Assembly (NCBI RefSeq): GCF_038003045.1
Contig: NZ_JBBOOK010000001.1
Span: 1-64,000 of the forward strand
Direction: 5' to 3'
Length of the DNA: 64,000 nucleotides
DNA from: Sporosarcina sp. FSL W7-1349
Lineage (GTDB): Bacteria > Bacillota > Bacilli > Bacillales_A > Planococcaceae
The notes under the pieces are model-generated. The model searched no databases, was not told the origin of the DNA, and saw only the letters and a list, made by a program, of their open reading frames with translations. Shown here in pieces: positions 43,895-52,630 of the stretch (position 1 is the first letter of the stretch; each line of letters opens with the position of its first letter). Both the position numbers and the translations under genes were made by a program.

Positions 43895-45427
43895 ATGACA
43901 ACGATGACAAATATGAAAAGCGGCAAGCGGATGATGGATGGAAACGATTATATGGAAAGCTTGCGCGACGGGCGCAAAGTGTTTTTGAACGGGGAAGAGA
44001 TCGATGATGTGACGACGCATCCGGCGTATCAAAACTCGGTCCGGTCGATGTCGCGCCTCTATGATGCGCTACATGACAAGGAGTCCTCCAAAATTTTGAC
44101 GACCACGACAAAAGAAGGGATTCGTACCCAGAAATTCTTCAAAGCGTCTGAAAGTGCGGCGGAGTTGTTGGAAGCGCGTGATGCGATTGCGGAATGGTCC
44201 AAACTCAGTTATGGTTTCATGGGAAGAACGCCTGACTACAAAGCGGCTTTCACAGGGCATCTCGGACCATACGCGGAATTTTATAAAGGATTCGAAGATA
44301 ATGCCCGCCGGTGGTATGAAAAAACGATGACCGAAGTGCCGTTCTGTAACCATACAATTATCAATCCGCAAATGGACCGCTCGAAGCCGCTCCATGAAAA
44401 TAAAGACGTCTTCGTCCGGGTTGTGAAAGAACGGGATGACGGCATCATTGTAAGCGGTGCCAAGATGGTTGGAACATCCGCGGCAATCACGAATTACAAC
44501 TTTGTCGCTAACTACTCGCCGGTCGATATGGTCGAAGACGATCTGGACCATGCGCTCATCTTCTTTGTGGAAATGAACGCACCGGGATTGAAAATTATAA
44601 GCCGACAATCTTATGAGTTAACAGCGGCGATGAACGGAACGCCTTTTGATTATCCGTTATCCAGCCGGTTCGATGAAAATGATGCGGTCATCGTGCTCGA
44701 TAATGTCTTTGTCCCATGGGAAAATGTATTTGCCTACCGGAATGTGGAAATCGCCAATGGGTTCAGAGGAAAGACAGGTTGGATGAACCGCTATACGCTT
44801 CACGGATGTACCCGTTTTGCGGTGAAACTTGATTTCATGGCGGGGCTGTTGATGAAAGCGACGGAAATGTCGGGAACGAAAGGCTTCCGCGGAGTACAGG
44901 CGAATATCGGGCAAGTCATCGCTTGGCGGAATACGTTCTGGGGACTTTCCACTGCGATGGCATCCGAGCCGGAACAAGGGGCGAATGGCGTCGTCTTGCC
45001 GAATAGCCAATACTCCACCGCGTATCGTGTACTTGCTCCGACGGTCTGGCCGCAAGTGAAGGAAATCTTCGAAACGGTTGTCGCGGGCGGATTGATCCAA
45101 CTGCCGTCGAGTGCGAAAGACTTCGCCAATCCGAACCTCCGTCCATACTTGGAGCAATATTACAAAGGATCCGGTGTCGGCGCAGAGGAGCGGGTCAAAT
45201 TGATGAAACTGATTTGGGACGCGATCGGCACCGAATTCGGCGGACGCAACGAACTTTACGAAATGAACTACGCAGGCAATCAGGAAAATATCCGTCTGGA
45301 AACATTGAAGGTTGCTGATCAAACCGGACAGTCCGCAATTTATAAATCATTTGTGGACGAAGCGATGAGCGATTATGATTTGAATGGCTGGACAAATGAT
45401 ACATGGGTGAATGCCCACCTAAAATGA
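43895..45427 (+). CDS. HpaB-family FADH2-dependent phenolic monooxygenase (second copy)
   Basis: 510 aa, AAGGAG upstream of the ATG. Same fold as HpaB (SYGFMGRTPDYKAAF, IIVSGAKMVGTSAAITNY, FDYPLSSRFDENDAVIVLDNVFVPWENVF) but clearly diverged from the copy at 35189-36670, so it probably takes another phenol; Bacillus/Geobacillus PheA1-type phenol hydroxylases belong to this family. It has its own promoter and is followed by a XylR_N/V4R sensor regulator. The only flavin reductase here is hpaC. Confidence 0.88.
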   Translation: MTTMTNMKSGKRMMDGNDYMESLRDGRKVFLNGEEIDDVTTHPAYQNSVRSMSRLYDALHDKESSKILTTTTKEGIRTQKFFKASESAAELLEARDAIAEWSKLSYGFMGRTPDYKAAFTGHLGPYAEFYKGFEDNARRWYEKTMTEVPFCNHTIINPQMDRSKPLHENKDVFVRVVKERDDGIIVSGAKMVGTSAAITNYNFVANYSPVDMVEDDLDHALIFFVEMNAPGLKIISRQSYELTAAMNGTPFDYPLSSRFDENDAVIVLDNVFVPWENVFAYRNVEIANGFRGKTGWMNRYTLHGCTRFAVKLDFMAGLLMKATEMSGTKGFRGVQANIGQVIAWRNTFWGLSTAMASEPEQGANGVVLPNSQYSTAYRVLAPTVWPQVKEIFETVVAGGLIQLPSSAKDFANPNLRPYLEQYYKGSGVGAEERVKLMKLIWDAIGTEFGGRNELYEMNYAGNQENIRLETLKVADQTGQSAIYKSFVDEAMSDYDLNGWTNDTWVNAHLK

Positions 45428-45449
45428 TTGAGTAAAGGGGGCCCATTTG

Positions 45450-47303
45450 ATGACAGATAGGCAGCCTGCTCTACAAGAGAAAAATGGAGTGATCGAGCTG
45501 GAAGGTGAGCGCATTTTGCTCACCTCCGCTGCCGTTTTCGGGACTCTCCGAAAAGATTTGATTGAAAACTTGGGAATGGAACGGATGAAGGGGTTTTTGC
45601 TACGCTATGGCTGGAACCTTGGAGCGACGGATGCCGCGAAAGTGCTCGCCGAACCGCATGACTCGATTGAAGAAGCGCTCCGACAAGGGCCTCATTACCA
45701 TATGTTGAAAGGCTACACCTCTACAAAGACGACTGAATTGGAAATAGTGAAAACGGAAGACGGAGCAGTGGAGTCCGTCACCGTGAGCGGCATCTGGTCG
45801 CATTCCTACGAGGCGGAAGAATCTTTGCGCTTGTTTGGATTGGAAAGTGAACCCGTCTGCCACACGCTGATCGGCTACGCAAGCGGTTTTTATTCCACCA
45901 TTTGCAATCAGACGGTTATCTTCAAAGAAGTGGCGTGCCGAGGGATGGGGGATTCCGAATGCCGATACATCGGAAAGTCGCTCGAACAATGGGGCGGGGA
46001 AGCGGATGAGGAACAGCGATATTATGAAAACAATGCAATCATCCATGAACTTGAACAGACCTATGAGCAACTCCGGGAAGAACGCGATCATTTGGCCAAA
46101 GTGGCACTTATCCATACGAAGTTGGCGGAAGAGGTAATTGATGGCAATGATCTGGAATCGATTGCCAAAGTCATTGTGGACATTACTAAAAAGCCGATTT
46201 TAATAGAAGATATTCATTTTCATCGGATTGCCTCAGCTGGGATTTCGGAAAGCAATCATAGGCAGATGAAAGAAGAGTTCCAGATGTACGTTAAGGAACG
46301 CCGGGCTTTTCAACCGAGACAGACAATGCAGTTTCAAACGGAAGGTTACATCCGTCTGATGGCGCCGATTTATTTACAGAAAAAGATATATGGGTATTGC
46401 TCATTTCTCTACGAACTGGACGGACAGTCTCCATCTGACATCGATCGGATGATTTTGGAACGAACCGTGACGGTCTGCTCGCTTTTGCTATTGAATGAAA
46501 AAGTGAGTTTCGAGGCGGAAGAACGGGTGAAGGGGCATTTTTTGGATCAAATCTTGAACGGGGAAATCAGTTCCATAAAGGAAATCCGCAAACGGGGAAG
46601 CCATTTCCAACTTGATTTGCAAAAACCGTACTATATCATTGCGCTGGAACAGCAAGGAGCGGGCGAAAAACTTTTCCTGAATGAACAGATTGTCGAAGAA
46701 ACCGTCCATTTCTTTAAAAATCGAAAACCGGGTTTACTAGCCGGTCAACAAAAAGGATATGCCGTTATGCTGGTGCAAACGGAATTGGCAGAAGAAGACC
46801 AAGGAATTCTGTCCTTTTGTAGGAAGCTGCTTGAACATTTGCGGAAAAAGGATCCACAACAACCGCTTCGTAGTGGCATCAGCACGGAAGGTAGCTGTAT
46901 GGATGACGTAGGCGGCCGTTTTGATGAGGCGGTTACAGCATTGAAAATCGGGAATCGGGAGCAGTCCATCGTGGCATTTGAGGACCTGGGTGTAATCGGA
47001 ATGCTTATCCATTCATTGGATCACAGCGCAGTGGAGCAAAAAGGAAGGCAGCTGCTGTCGCCCATTTACGAAAGTGATGAAAAGAAAGATGAGGAATTGC
47101 TCCAAACGATGTACGTATTTCTATTGAATGGTGGAAATTTGGAAAAGACTATGCGGGAGCTGGCTTTGTCCATGAGCGGCTTGCGCTATCGAATTGAAAA
47201 AGTCGAAACGCTGCTTGGCAGGAATCTGCGAGATCCGGAAACGGGTTATGAAATGATGTTCCTCATCAAAGCGCTAATCGTGGCTGGCAAATTGACATTT
47301 TAA
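45450..47303 (+). CDS. XylR_N/V4R-sensor and PucR-type HTH regulator
   Basis: 617 aa from the ATG at 45450, with AAAGGGGG upstream. Residues about 20-120 match the XylR N-terminal domain of DmpR/XylR sensors; 125-185 a V4R domain (ESLRLFGLESEPVCHTLIGYASGF, ACRGMGDSECRYIGK) with the linker coiled coil after it. Residues about 240-355 look GAF-like, and the C-terminus is a PucR/CdaR HTH (NLEKTMRELALSMSGLRYRIE). There is no AAA+ sigma-54 domain, unlike DmpR. A phenol-like effector and control of the oxygenase gene before it are inferred. Confidence 0.85.
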   Translation: MTDRQPALQEKNGVIELEGERILLTSAAVFGTLRKDLIENLGMERMKGFLLRYGWNLGATDAAKVLAEPHDSIEEALRQGPHYHMLKGYTSTKTTELEIVKTEDGAVESVTVSGIWSHSYEAEESLRLFGLESEPVCHTLIGYASGFYSTICNQTVIFKEVACRGMGDSECRYIGKSLEQWGGEADEEQRYYENNAIIHELEQTYEQLREERDHLAKVALIHTKLAEEVIDGNDLESIAKVIVDITKKPILIEDIHFHRIASAGISESNHRQMKEEFQMYVKERRAFQPRQTMQFQTEGYIRLMAPIYLQKKIYGYCSFLYELDGQSPSDIDRMILERTVTVCSLLLLNEKVSFEAEERVKGHFLDQILNGEISSIKEIRKRGSHFQLDLQKPYYIIALEQQGAGEKLFLNEQIVEETVHFFKNRKPGLLAGQQKGYAVMLVQTELAEEDQGILSFCRKLLEHLRKKDPQQPLRSGISTEGSCMDDVGGRFDEAVTALKIGNREQSIVAFEDLGVIGMLIHSLDHSAVEQKGRQLLSPIYESDEKKDEELLQTMYVFLLNGGNLEKTMRELALSMSGLRYRIEKVETLLGRNLRDPETGYEMMFLIKALIVAGKLTF

Positions 47304-47334
47304 ACGGGGTTCACCTTGCGTGAATTCCGTTTTT
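47302..47334 (+). terminator. Terminator of the XylR_N/PucR regulator gene
   Basis: AACGGGGTTCAC/GTGAATTCCGTT imperfect stem followed by T5. Confidence 0.75.
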
Positions 47335-47420
47335 AACTTTATACAGAAGACTCCCACCTCAATAGGCGGTTGGATGAACGCGGATTCTTATACTAAAAAT
47401 CAGTGGAGAAGAGGAAGTTC

Positions 47421-47449
47421 TTGATATCATATATGTAATGATATATGAT
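47421..47449 (+). promoter_or_regulatory. hpaG operon promoter with two GntR operators
   Basis: TTGATA (47421-47426), 17-bp spacer, TATGAT (47444-47449). Two abutting 12-bp sites, ATCATATATGTA (47426-47437) and ATGATATATGAT (47438-47449), fill the spacer and -10. Confidence 0.7.
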
Positions 47450-47510
47450 TATGTACAGAGAGATAAGTTAGAAAGATTCATATATTTCGATACTATAAGG
47501 AGTGAGAGGA

Positions 47511-48314
47511 ATGAGTAAGGCAAAGGTCAAGCTGCTCGGCGTCCACGAATTGGTTGAGGTGGATGCTGATGTGAAGGATGGTGTTTTTTCCGCCTCGGGG
47601 AAAACGCACAATGTGAATGATGTTCTGCTGGATACTCCGGTGAAAGGAACGATTTTCGGAACGGCGCTCAATTATAAAGGGGCTTTGGAACAACTCGGAG
47701 ACGCGGTGAATGAAAAACCGTATCAGGCACCTCCTGTTGCACCGATCCTCTATATTAAACCGGCCAATACATACAACCGGAATGGCGGATTGATTCCGAT
47801 GCCGAAAGGGATGACGGAACTGGAAGTCGGCGCATGCCTCGGATTGGTTATCAGAAAGCAAGCAACACGAGTGAGTGAAACAGAAGCGTTTGAATTCATT
47901 GAAGGATATACCATTGTAAACGATGTGAGTGTTCCGCATGCAAGCGTTTATCGCCCGGCAGTCCAACACAAATCACGGGATGGATTTTGCCCGGTTGGCC
48001 CATGGATCGTAGACCAGGCTGATGTGAAAAATCCTGATCAATTGGCAATCCGCGTGTTCGTTAATGGAGAGTTGCGCCAAGAAAATACGACTGCGAACTT
48101 GATTCGCCCGATTGCCAAATTGCTGGCGGATGTGACGGATTTCATGACACTGAGCGCAGGTGATGTGTTGCTTGTCGGTATTCCGGAACAGGCTCCGCTT
48201 GTCCAAGTCGGCGATTCGGTCCGCATTGAAATTGAAGGAATCGGAAGTTTAGAAAATGCTGTAGTGGAAGAATCAGTAGTGGCAGAGACAGAAGCATGGG
48301 AGGTATTGAAATGA
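47511..48314 (+). CDS. hpaG1: HpaG1-like FAH-family isomerase/decarboxylase subunit
   Basis: 267 aa from the ATG with AAGGAG upstream. FAH fold with FGTALNYKGALEQLG near 48, YIKPANTY near 78 and the metal-binding ELEVGACLGLVIRK near 105; KSRDGFCPVGPW near 155. E. coli HpaG is one protein of two FAH domains; here they are separate genes overlapping by 4 nt. This half resembles the domain that performs 2-hydroxyhepta-2,4-diene-dioate isomerisation; assignment of each step is inferred. Confidence 0.85.
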   Translation: MSKAKVKLLGVHELVEVDADVKDGVFSASGKTHNVNDVLLDTPVKGTIFGTALNYKGALEQLGDAVNEKPYQAPPVAPILYIKPANTYNRNGGLIPMPKGMTELEVGACLGLVIRKQATRVSETEAFEFIEGYTIVNDVSVPHASVYRPAVQHKSRDGFCPVGPWIVDQADVKNPDQLAIRVFVNGELRQENTTANLIRPIAKLLADVTDFMTLSAGDVLLVGIPEQAPLVQVGDSVRIEIEGIGSLENAVVEESVVAETEAWEVLK

Positions 48315-49069
48315 AGAACGCACGCGTAGCTTACGGCGGTTCCATCCATGAGGCGCTCGAATGGGAAGGCCGTTTGAAATTGGACGATGGACGGGTTGTC
48401 GAAGAGAACGAAGTAACGTGGCTGACGCCAGTAGAACCGCGCACCGTCTTCGCACTTGGTTTGAATTATGCGGATCATGCGGCGGAATTGGCTTTTGCGG
48501 CACCTGAAGAACCGTTAGTATTCCTCAAAGGACCGAATACCTTTATCGGCCATGATGCCTTTACACGGCGTCCCGCTGATGTGACGTATATGCATTATGA
48601 ATGCGAACTGGCGGTTATTATTGGGAAAACCGCCCGTAACGTGAAAAAAGAAGACGCATATAAGTACGTGAAGGGGTATAGCGTCGCGAATGACTATGCA
48701 ATCCGGGATTATTTGGAGAATTACTATCGGCCGAATTTGCGGGTGAAAAACAGGGACACTTGCACGGTGATGGGACCTTGGTTCGTAGATGCAGCAGACG
48801 TGAAGGATCCGATGAATTTGAAATTGACGACACATGTCAATGGCGAGCTCGTACAAGAGGGAACGACGGCGGATATGATCTTTGATATTCCGATGCTCAT
48901 CGAGTACTTGAGCAGCTTTATGACATTGAGCGAAAATGACATCATCTTGACAGGTACACCGAAAGGTTCTGTCGATACGAAGGTTGGCGATGTCGTCGTG
49001 ACGGAAGTCGAAGGGATCGGACGTCTTGTCAATACGATCATCGGCGATGAACAGTTCGCCATTAAGTAA
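48311..49069 (+). CDS. hpaG2: HpaG2-like FAH-family decarboxylase/isomerase subunit
   Basis: 252 aa from the ATG at 48311, overlapping hpaG1 by ATGA; GGGAGG precedes it. FAH motifs: FALGLNYADHAAELA near 50, FLKGPNTFIGHD near 73, metal triad region YECELAVIIGKTARNV near 100, and KNRDTCTVMGPWFV near 147. The decarboxylating half of HpaG (5-oxopent-3-ene-1,2,5-tricarboxylate decarboxylase) is the best match. Confidence 0.88.
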   Translation: MKNARVAYGGSIHEALEWEGRLKLDDGRVVEENEVTWLTPVEPRTVFALGLNYADHAAELAFAAPEEPLVFLKGPNTFIGHDAFTRRPADVTYMHYECELAVIIGKTARNVKKEDAYKYVKGYSVANDYAIRDYLENYYRPNLRVKNRDTCTVMGPWFVDAADVKDPMNLKLTTHVNGELVQEGTTADMIFDIPMLIEYLSSFMTLSENDIILTGTPKGSVDTKVGDVVVTEVEGIGRLVNTIIGDEQFAIK

Positions 49070-49081
49070 GGAGGGGTTCGG

Positions 49082-49468
49082 ATGCCACATTTCATCGTGG
49101 AATATACGGATAATCTAAAAGAGGAAGCGAATATTCCGAAACTGCTGGAGAAGATCCATGAAGTGATGATTGCCAGGGGCTCGGTATTTCCAATCGGTGG
49201 TATACGTTCCAGAGCGATTGAATTGCATGATTACCGTGTTGCGGACGGTACAGAAGACGACGCGTTCGTCCACGCGACGTTAAAAATAGGAGCGGGACGA
49301 TCGGAGGACGTGAAAAAGGAAGCTTGTGACGCCCTGTTTGAAGTGATCAAGGACCATTTTGCCCCGTTGATGGCGAAGCGCTTTTTGGCATTATCGATGG
49401 AATTATATGAATTCAGCGAAGCAGGAACGTATAAGCAAAATAATATACACACCAGATTTAAAAAGTAG
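49082..49468 (+). CDS. hpaF: 5-carboxymethyl-2-hydroxymuconate delta-isomerase
   Basis: 128 aa, AAGGAGGGG upstream. CHMI family, tautomerase superfamily: the mature N-terminal Pro (MPHFIVEYTDN) is the catalytic base. GGIRSRAIELHDYRVADG near 40-57 and the C-terminal NNIHTRFKK are family features. It isomerises the HpaE product before decarboxylation. Last gene of the hpaG1-hpaG2-hpaF unit. Confidence 0.93.
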   Translation: MPHFIVEYTDNLKEEANIPKLLEKIHEVMIARGSVFPIGGIRSRAIELHDYRVADGTEDDAFVHATLKIGAGRSEDVKKEACDALFEVIKDHFAPLMAKRFLALSMELYEFSEAGTYKQNNIHTRFKK

Positions 49469-49488
49469 TGAATTGTCGAAAAAATAAT

Positions 49489-49517
49489 TTGAAATCATAT
49501 ATGATTTGGTATATGAT
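49489..49517 (+). promoter_or_regulatory. hpaC operon promoter with GntR operator
   Basis: TTGAAA (49489-49494), 17-bp spacer, TATGAT (49512-49517). Perfect 16-bp palindrome AAATCATATATGATTT (49492-49507) spans the -35 edge and spacer. Confidence 0.75.
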
Positions 49518-49594
49518 ATAAGAGAAGTTATGAATCTGCACTATTCAATGGATGTTTTTCTACTATATTTCAACAATAGAAAGGAGCTTTCATC

Positions 49595-50092
49595 ATGCAG
49601 CAAGTAGACAAAGAAATCGATGACCGCTTATTCCGGAATGCCATGGGAAGTTTCGCAACAGGAGTCACAGTAATCACGACGGAGAACGAGGACGGTGTCC
49701 ACGGCATGACAGCCAACGCATTCATGTCGATTTCATTGAATCCGAAGTTGGTGGCGATCAGTGTCGGGGAGAACGCCCGGATGCTCGAACATATCCAAAA
49801 AGCGAAGAAGTTTGCAGTGAACATTTTGTCTGAGGATCAGCAAAAAGAATCAATGCAATTTGCTGGTCAGTTGAAAGAAGAGCAGCATGAAGTGAAATTC
49901 ACAACACATCAAGGGCTTCCAATTATCGAGGATTCTTTGGCGAATGTCACTTGCGAATTGCACAGCCAGTATGTGGCGGGCGATCATACTATTTTCATTG
50001 GTCATGTGACAGGTGTCATCTTGACGGAAAGAGATCCGCTATTATTTTTCCAAGGAAAATACCGCGATTTGAAAGAACTGGAACAACAATAA
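49595..50092 (+). CDS. hpaC: Flavin reductase component (HpaC)
   Basis: 165 aa, AAAGGAG upstream. Flavin_Reduct family: RNAMGSFATGVTVITT near 14-29, GMTANAFMSISLNPKL near 37-52, and AGDHTIFIGHVTGV near 127. It reduces FAD with NAD(P)H and passes FADH2 to HpaB. It is the only reductase in the island, so it may serve both HpaB-family oxygenases. First gene of a four-gene unit. Confidence 0.92.
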   Translation: MQQVDKEIDDRLFRNAMGSFATGVTVITTENEDGVHGMTANAFMSISLNPKLVAISVGENARMLEHIQKAKKFAVNILSEDQQKESMQFAGQLKEEQHEVKFTTHQGLPIIEDSLANVTCELHSQYVAGDHTIFIGHVTGVILTERDPLLFFQGKYRDLKELEQQ

Positions 50093-50128
50093 TCATCGAA
50101 TTGAAACGGTAAAGGATGTGATCGAGGA

Positions 50129-51586
50129 ATGGAAACAGTGACAAAATTGGAGAAGCATCATCTATATATCGATGGATCATGGACAGAGCCGGAATCAGGC
50201 GAGTATTACAATGTGGTCAACCCTGCTACGGGAGAAACGATTGGCCAAGGCTCCTATGGTGATGATCGGGATGCGAAAAAAGCGATTGACGCGGCGCATG
50301 CGGCATTCAAGGAGTGGGCGGCTGTTCCGGCAGCGAAGCGAAGCAAATACCTCGTCCGCATTTATGATTTATTGCTTGAAAACGCCGATCAATTGGCGCG
50401 TACGATTTCGGAAGAGATGGGCAAACCGATTCGGGAGGCGCGCGCTGAAGTGAGTGCGGCGGCTGAATACGTCCTTTGGAATGCGGAAGAAGCGAAACGG
50501 ACATACGGCGACGTCATTCCTTCACCGATCAAATCAAAACGCCTTCAGACAATCCGTCAGCCAGTCGGACCGGTAGCGGCCATCACGCCTTGGAACTTTC
50601 CGCTCTCCATGGTAACAAGAAAGATTGCTCCTGCTTTGGCAGCAGGTTGTACGGTCGTGTTCAAACCGGATAGCCAAACACCGGGCAGTGCTGTCGAGTT
50701 TTTCAAAATCGCGGAAGCAGCTGGATTGCCGAAAGGCGTGTTGAACCTTGTTACAGGGAACTCATCCAAAATCGGTAATGCTTTGATGCAAGATTCGCGT
50801 ATCCGGAAAATTACATTTACTGGATCGACGGAAGTCGGAAAGCTATTGCTCAGACAGGCGGCTGAACAAGTGAAAGGTGTGTCCATGGAACTTGGCGGCC
50901 ATGCTCCGTTCATCGTGTTCGAGGATGCAGATCTGGACAAAGCAGTCGAAGGCGCGGTAGCCAGCAAATTCCGAAATAGCGGGCAAACTTGCATTTGCAC
51001 CAACCGCATTTACGTCCAAGAGTCGATCAAAGACCAATTCTTGGAGAAGATGAAGGCAAAAGTAGAACAGCTCGTCATCGGGAATGGCTTGCAGGAAAAC
51101 ACTGAGTTCGGTCCAGTTGTGAACGCAGGCAGCTTGGATAAAGTCAAAAGTCAAGTGCAAGATGCCGTATCAAAAGGTGCTGTCATCGTTACTGGCGGGG
51201 ATGAGTGCAAAGTGGAAGGGCATGAAAATGGTTTCTTCTACGCACCAACAATCCTCTCTGATGTGGACGAAAGCATGCTGATCACGTATGAAGAGACATT
51301 CGGTCCGCTTGCGCCTGTTTATACATTCAAGACGGAAGAAGAAGCGCTCGAGAAGGCGAACGATTCCGTTTATGGATTAGCTTCATATTTCTATACGAAC
51401 GATCTAAGCCGTTCTATCCGCGTTGCGGAAGCATTGGAATATGGAATGGTCGGCGTGAACGACGCGTTGATCACATCTGTCCAAGGTCCGTTTGGCGGCG
51501 TTAAGGAAAGTGGCCTTGGTCGAGAAGGCGGTCCGGACAGCCTAAGCGAATTCTTGGAAACGAAGTTCATTTCAACCGGCTTGTAA
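50129..51586 (+). CDS. gabD: Succinate-semialdehyde dehydrogenase-type aldehyde dehydrogenase
   Basis: 485 aa. Aldehyde dehydrogenase with PWNFPLSMVTRKIAPALAAGC, GSTEVGKLL, general base ELGGHAP and nucleophile GQTCICTNR motifs, the last being typical of GabD-type enzymes. In this pathway succinic semialdehyde is an end product of aldol cleavage, so oxidation to succinate fits. Closely spaced between hpaC and the aldolase gene. Confidence 0.9.
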   Translation: METVTKLEKHHLYIDGSWTEPESGEYYNVVNPATGETIGQGSYGDDRDAKKAIDAAHAAFKEWAAVPAAKRSKYLVRIYDLLLENADQLARTISEEMGKPIREARAEVSAAAEYVLWNAEEAKRTYGDVIPSPIKSKRLQTIRQPVGPVAAITPWNFPLSMVTRKIAPALAAGCTVVFKPDSQTPGSAVEFFKIAEAAGLPKGVLNLVTGNSSKIGNALMQDSRIRKITFTGSTEVGKLLLRQAAEQVKGVSMELGGHAPFIVFEDADLDKAVEGAVASKFRNSGQTCICTNRIYVQESIKDQFLEKMKAKVEQLVIGNGLQENTEFGPVVNAGSLDKVKSQVQDAVSKGAVIVTGGDECKVEGHENGFFYAPTILSDVDESMLITYEETFGPLAPVYTFKTEEEALEKANDSVYGLASYFYTNDLSRSIRVAEALEYGMVGVNDALITSVQGPFGGVKESGLGREGGPDSLSEFLETKFISTGL

Positions 51587-51620
51587 TTTAACTTATTCAA
51601 TAGAAGAGGAGACGATTATT

Positions 51621-52544
51621 GTGGCATACGAAGAAGCAAGAAAGAAAATCAGAGGGTCGATCTGCCCTGTTATTACACCATTCAACGAAGACGGATCCAT
51701 CGATGAAAAAACATTTGTGGAACTTGTCAACTGGCAAATTGAAAGCGGCAGCCATGGGATTTCCGTTACTGGAACGAGCGGTGAGCCAAGTTCGATGACG
51801 GTTGCAGAGCGCAAACGCGTCATGAAACTCGCAAAAGACACAATCGATGGACGTGTATTCTTCACGCCAGGAACAGGCTCCACGAACCATGATGAGACGA
51901 TGGAACTGACAAAATACGCGGAAGAAATCGGTGCGGACGCGGCAATGGTCATCGTCCCTTACTACAACAAGCCGAACCAAGAAGCATTGTTCCAACACTT
52001 CAAAACAGTTGCGGATTCCGTAAATATTCCAATCATCATCTACAACATCCCTGGCCGTTCCGCTGTCAACATGGAAGTGAGCACGATGAAGCGTCTTGTC
52101 GAAGCTTGCCCGAACATCATCGGTGCGAAAGAATCGAACAAAGACTTCGAACACGTCAACCGTGTCCTATTGAACTGCGGCCGTGATTTCCTATTATTCT
52201 CGGGAATCGAATTGCTTTGCTACCCAATGCTTGCAATCGGCGGAGCTGGTTTCATCAGTGCAACTGCGAACGTCGAGCCGAAGCGCGTAGCGGAACTATA
52301 CAATGCTTGGGAAGCGGGAGATATCGCAAAAGCACAAGATCTTCACTACGAATTAATGCCATTAAATGACGTATTGTTCAAAGATACGAACCCGGCACCT
52401 GTCAAAGCTGCGCTCGGAATGATGGGCAAAGCGACGCCAAAACTGCGCATGCCACTAGGTTTGCCATCGGCTGAATTGCAAGAGGAAGTCCGTGAAACAT
52501 TGATCAGCTTGGACATCCTTCCAAAAGAAGTCGCGGCGAAATAA
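51621..52544 (+). CDS. DapA-family class I aldolase, likely pathway aldolase
   Basis: 307 aa from a GTG codon with AGAGGAG upstream. DHDPS/NAL family: GTSGEPSSMT near 51-60, catalytic Tyr141 in IYNIPGRS and Schiff-base Lys170 in IIGAKESN. Automatic annotation would call it dihydrodipicolinate synthase. Placement between SSADH and hpaE and the absence of a class II HpaI suggest it cleaves 2,4-dihydroxyhept-2-ene-1,7-dioate to pyruvate and succinic semialdehyde, an inference. Confidence 0.85.
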   Translation: MAYEEARKKIRGSICPVITPFNEDGSIDEKTFVELVNWQIESGSHGISVTGTSGEPSSMTVAERKRVMKLAKDTIDGRVFFTPGTGSTNHDETMELTKYAEEIGADAAMVIVPYYNKPNQEALFQHFKTVADSVNIPIIIYNIPGRSAVNMEVSTMKRLVEACPNIIGAKESNKDFEHVNRVLLNCGRDFLLFSGIELLCYPMLAIGGAGFISATANVEPKRVAELYNAWEAGDIAKAQDLHYELMPLNDVLFKDTNPAPVKAALGMMGKATPKLRMPLGLPSAELQEEVRETLISLDILPKEVAAK

Positions 52545-52569
52545 TCCGCTTTTTCAATAGAATATTCAT

Positions 52570-52592
52570 CCGGCAGTGCCAAACGCTGCCGG
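52570..52592 (+). other. Intercistronic hairpin without T-run
   Basis: CCGGCAG/CTGCCGG, 7-bp stem with 9-nt loop, between the aldolase gene and hpaE. No T-run, so processing or stability site is likelier than termination. Confidence 0.6.
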
Positions 52593-52630
52593 CCTCCTAA
52601 AAAATCTAAAGAGAAAATAGGTGAACACGC

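Noticed and set aside
44069..45322. Minus-strand ORFs up to 221 codons opposite the second HpaB-family gene
   Set aside because: Antisense shadows; no ribosome sites; sense gene is certain.
51621..52544. Lysine-pathway dapA
   Set aside because: Family matches, but the operon context is aromatic degradation and no other dap gene is near; treated as a pathway aldolase.
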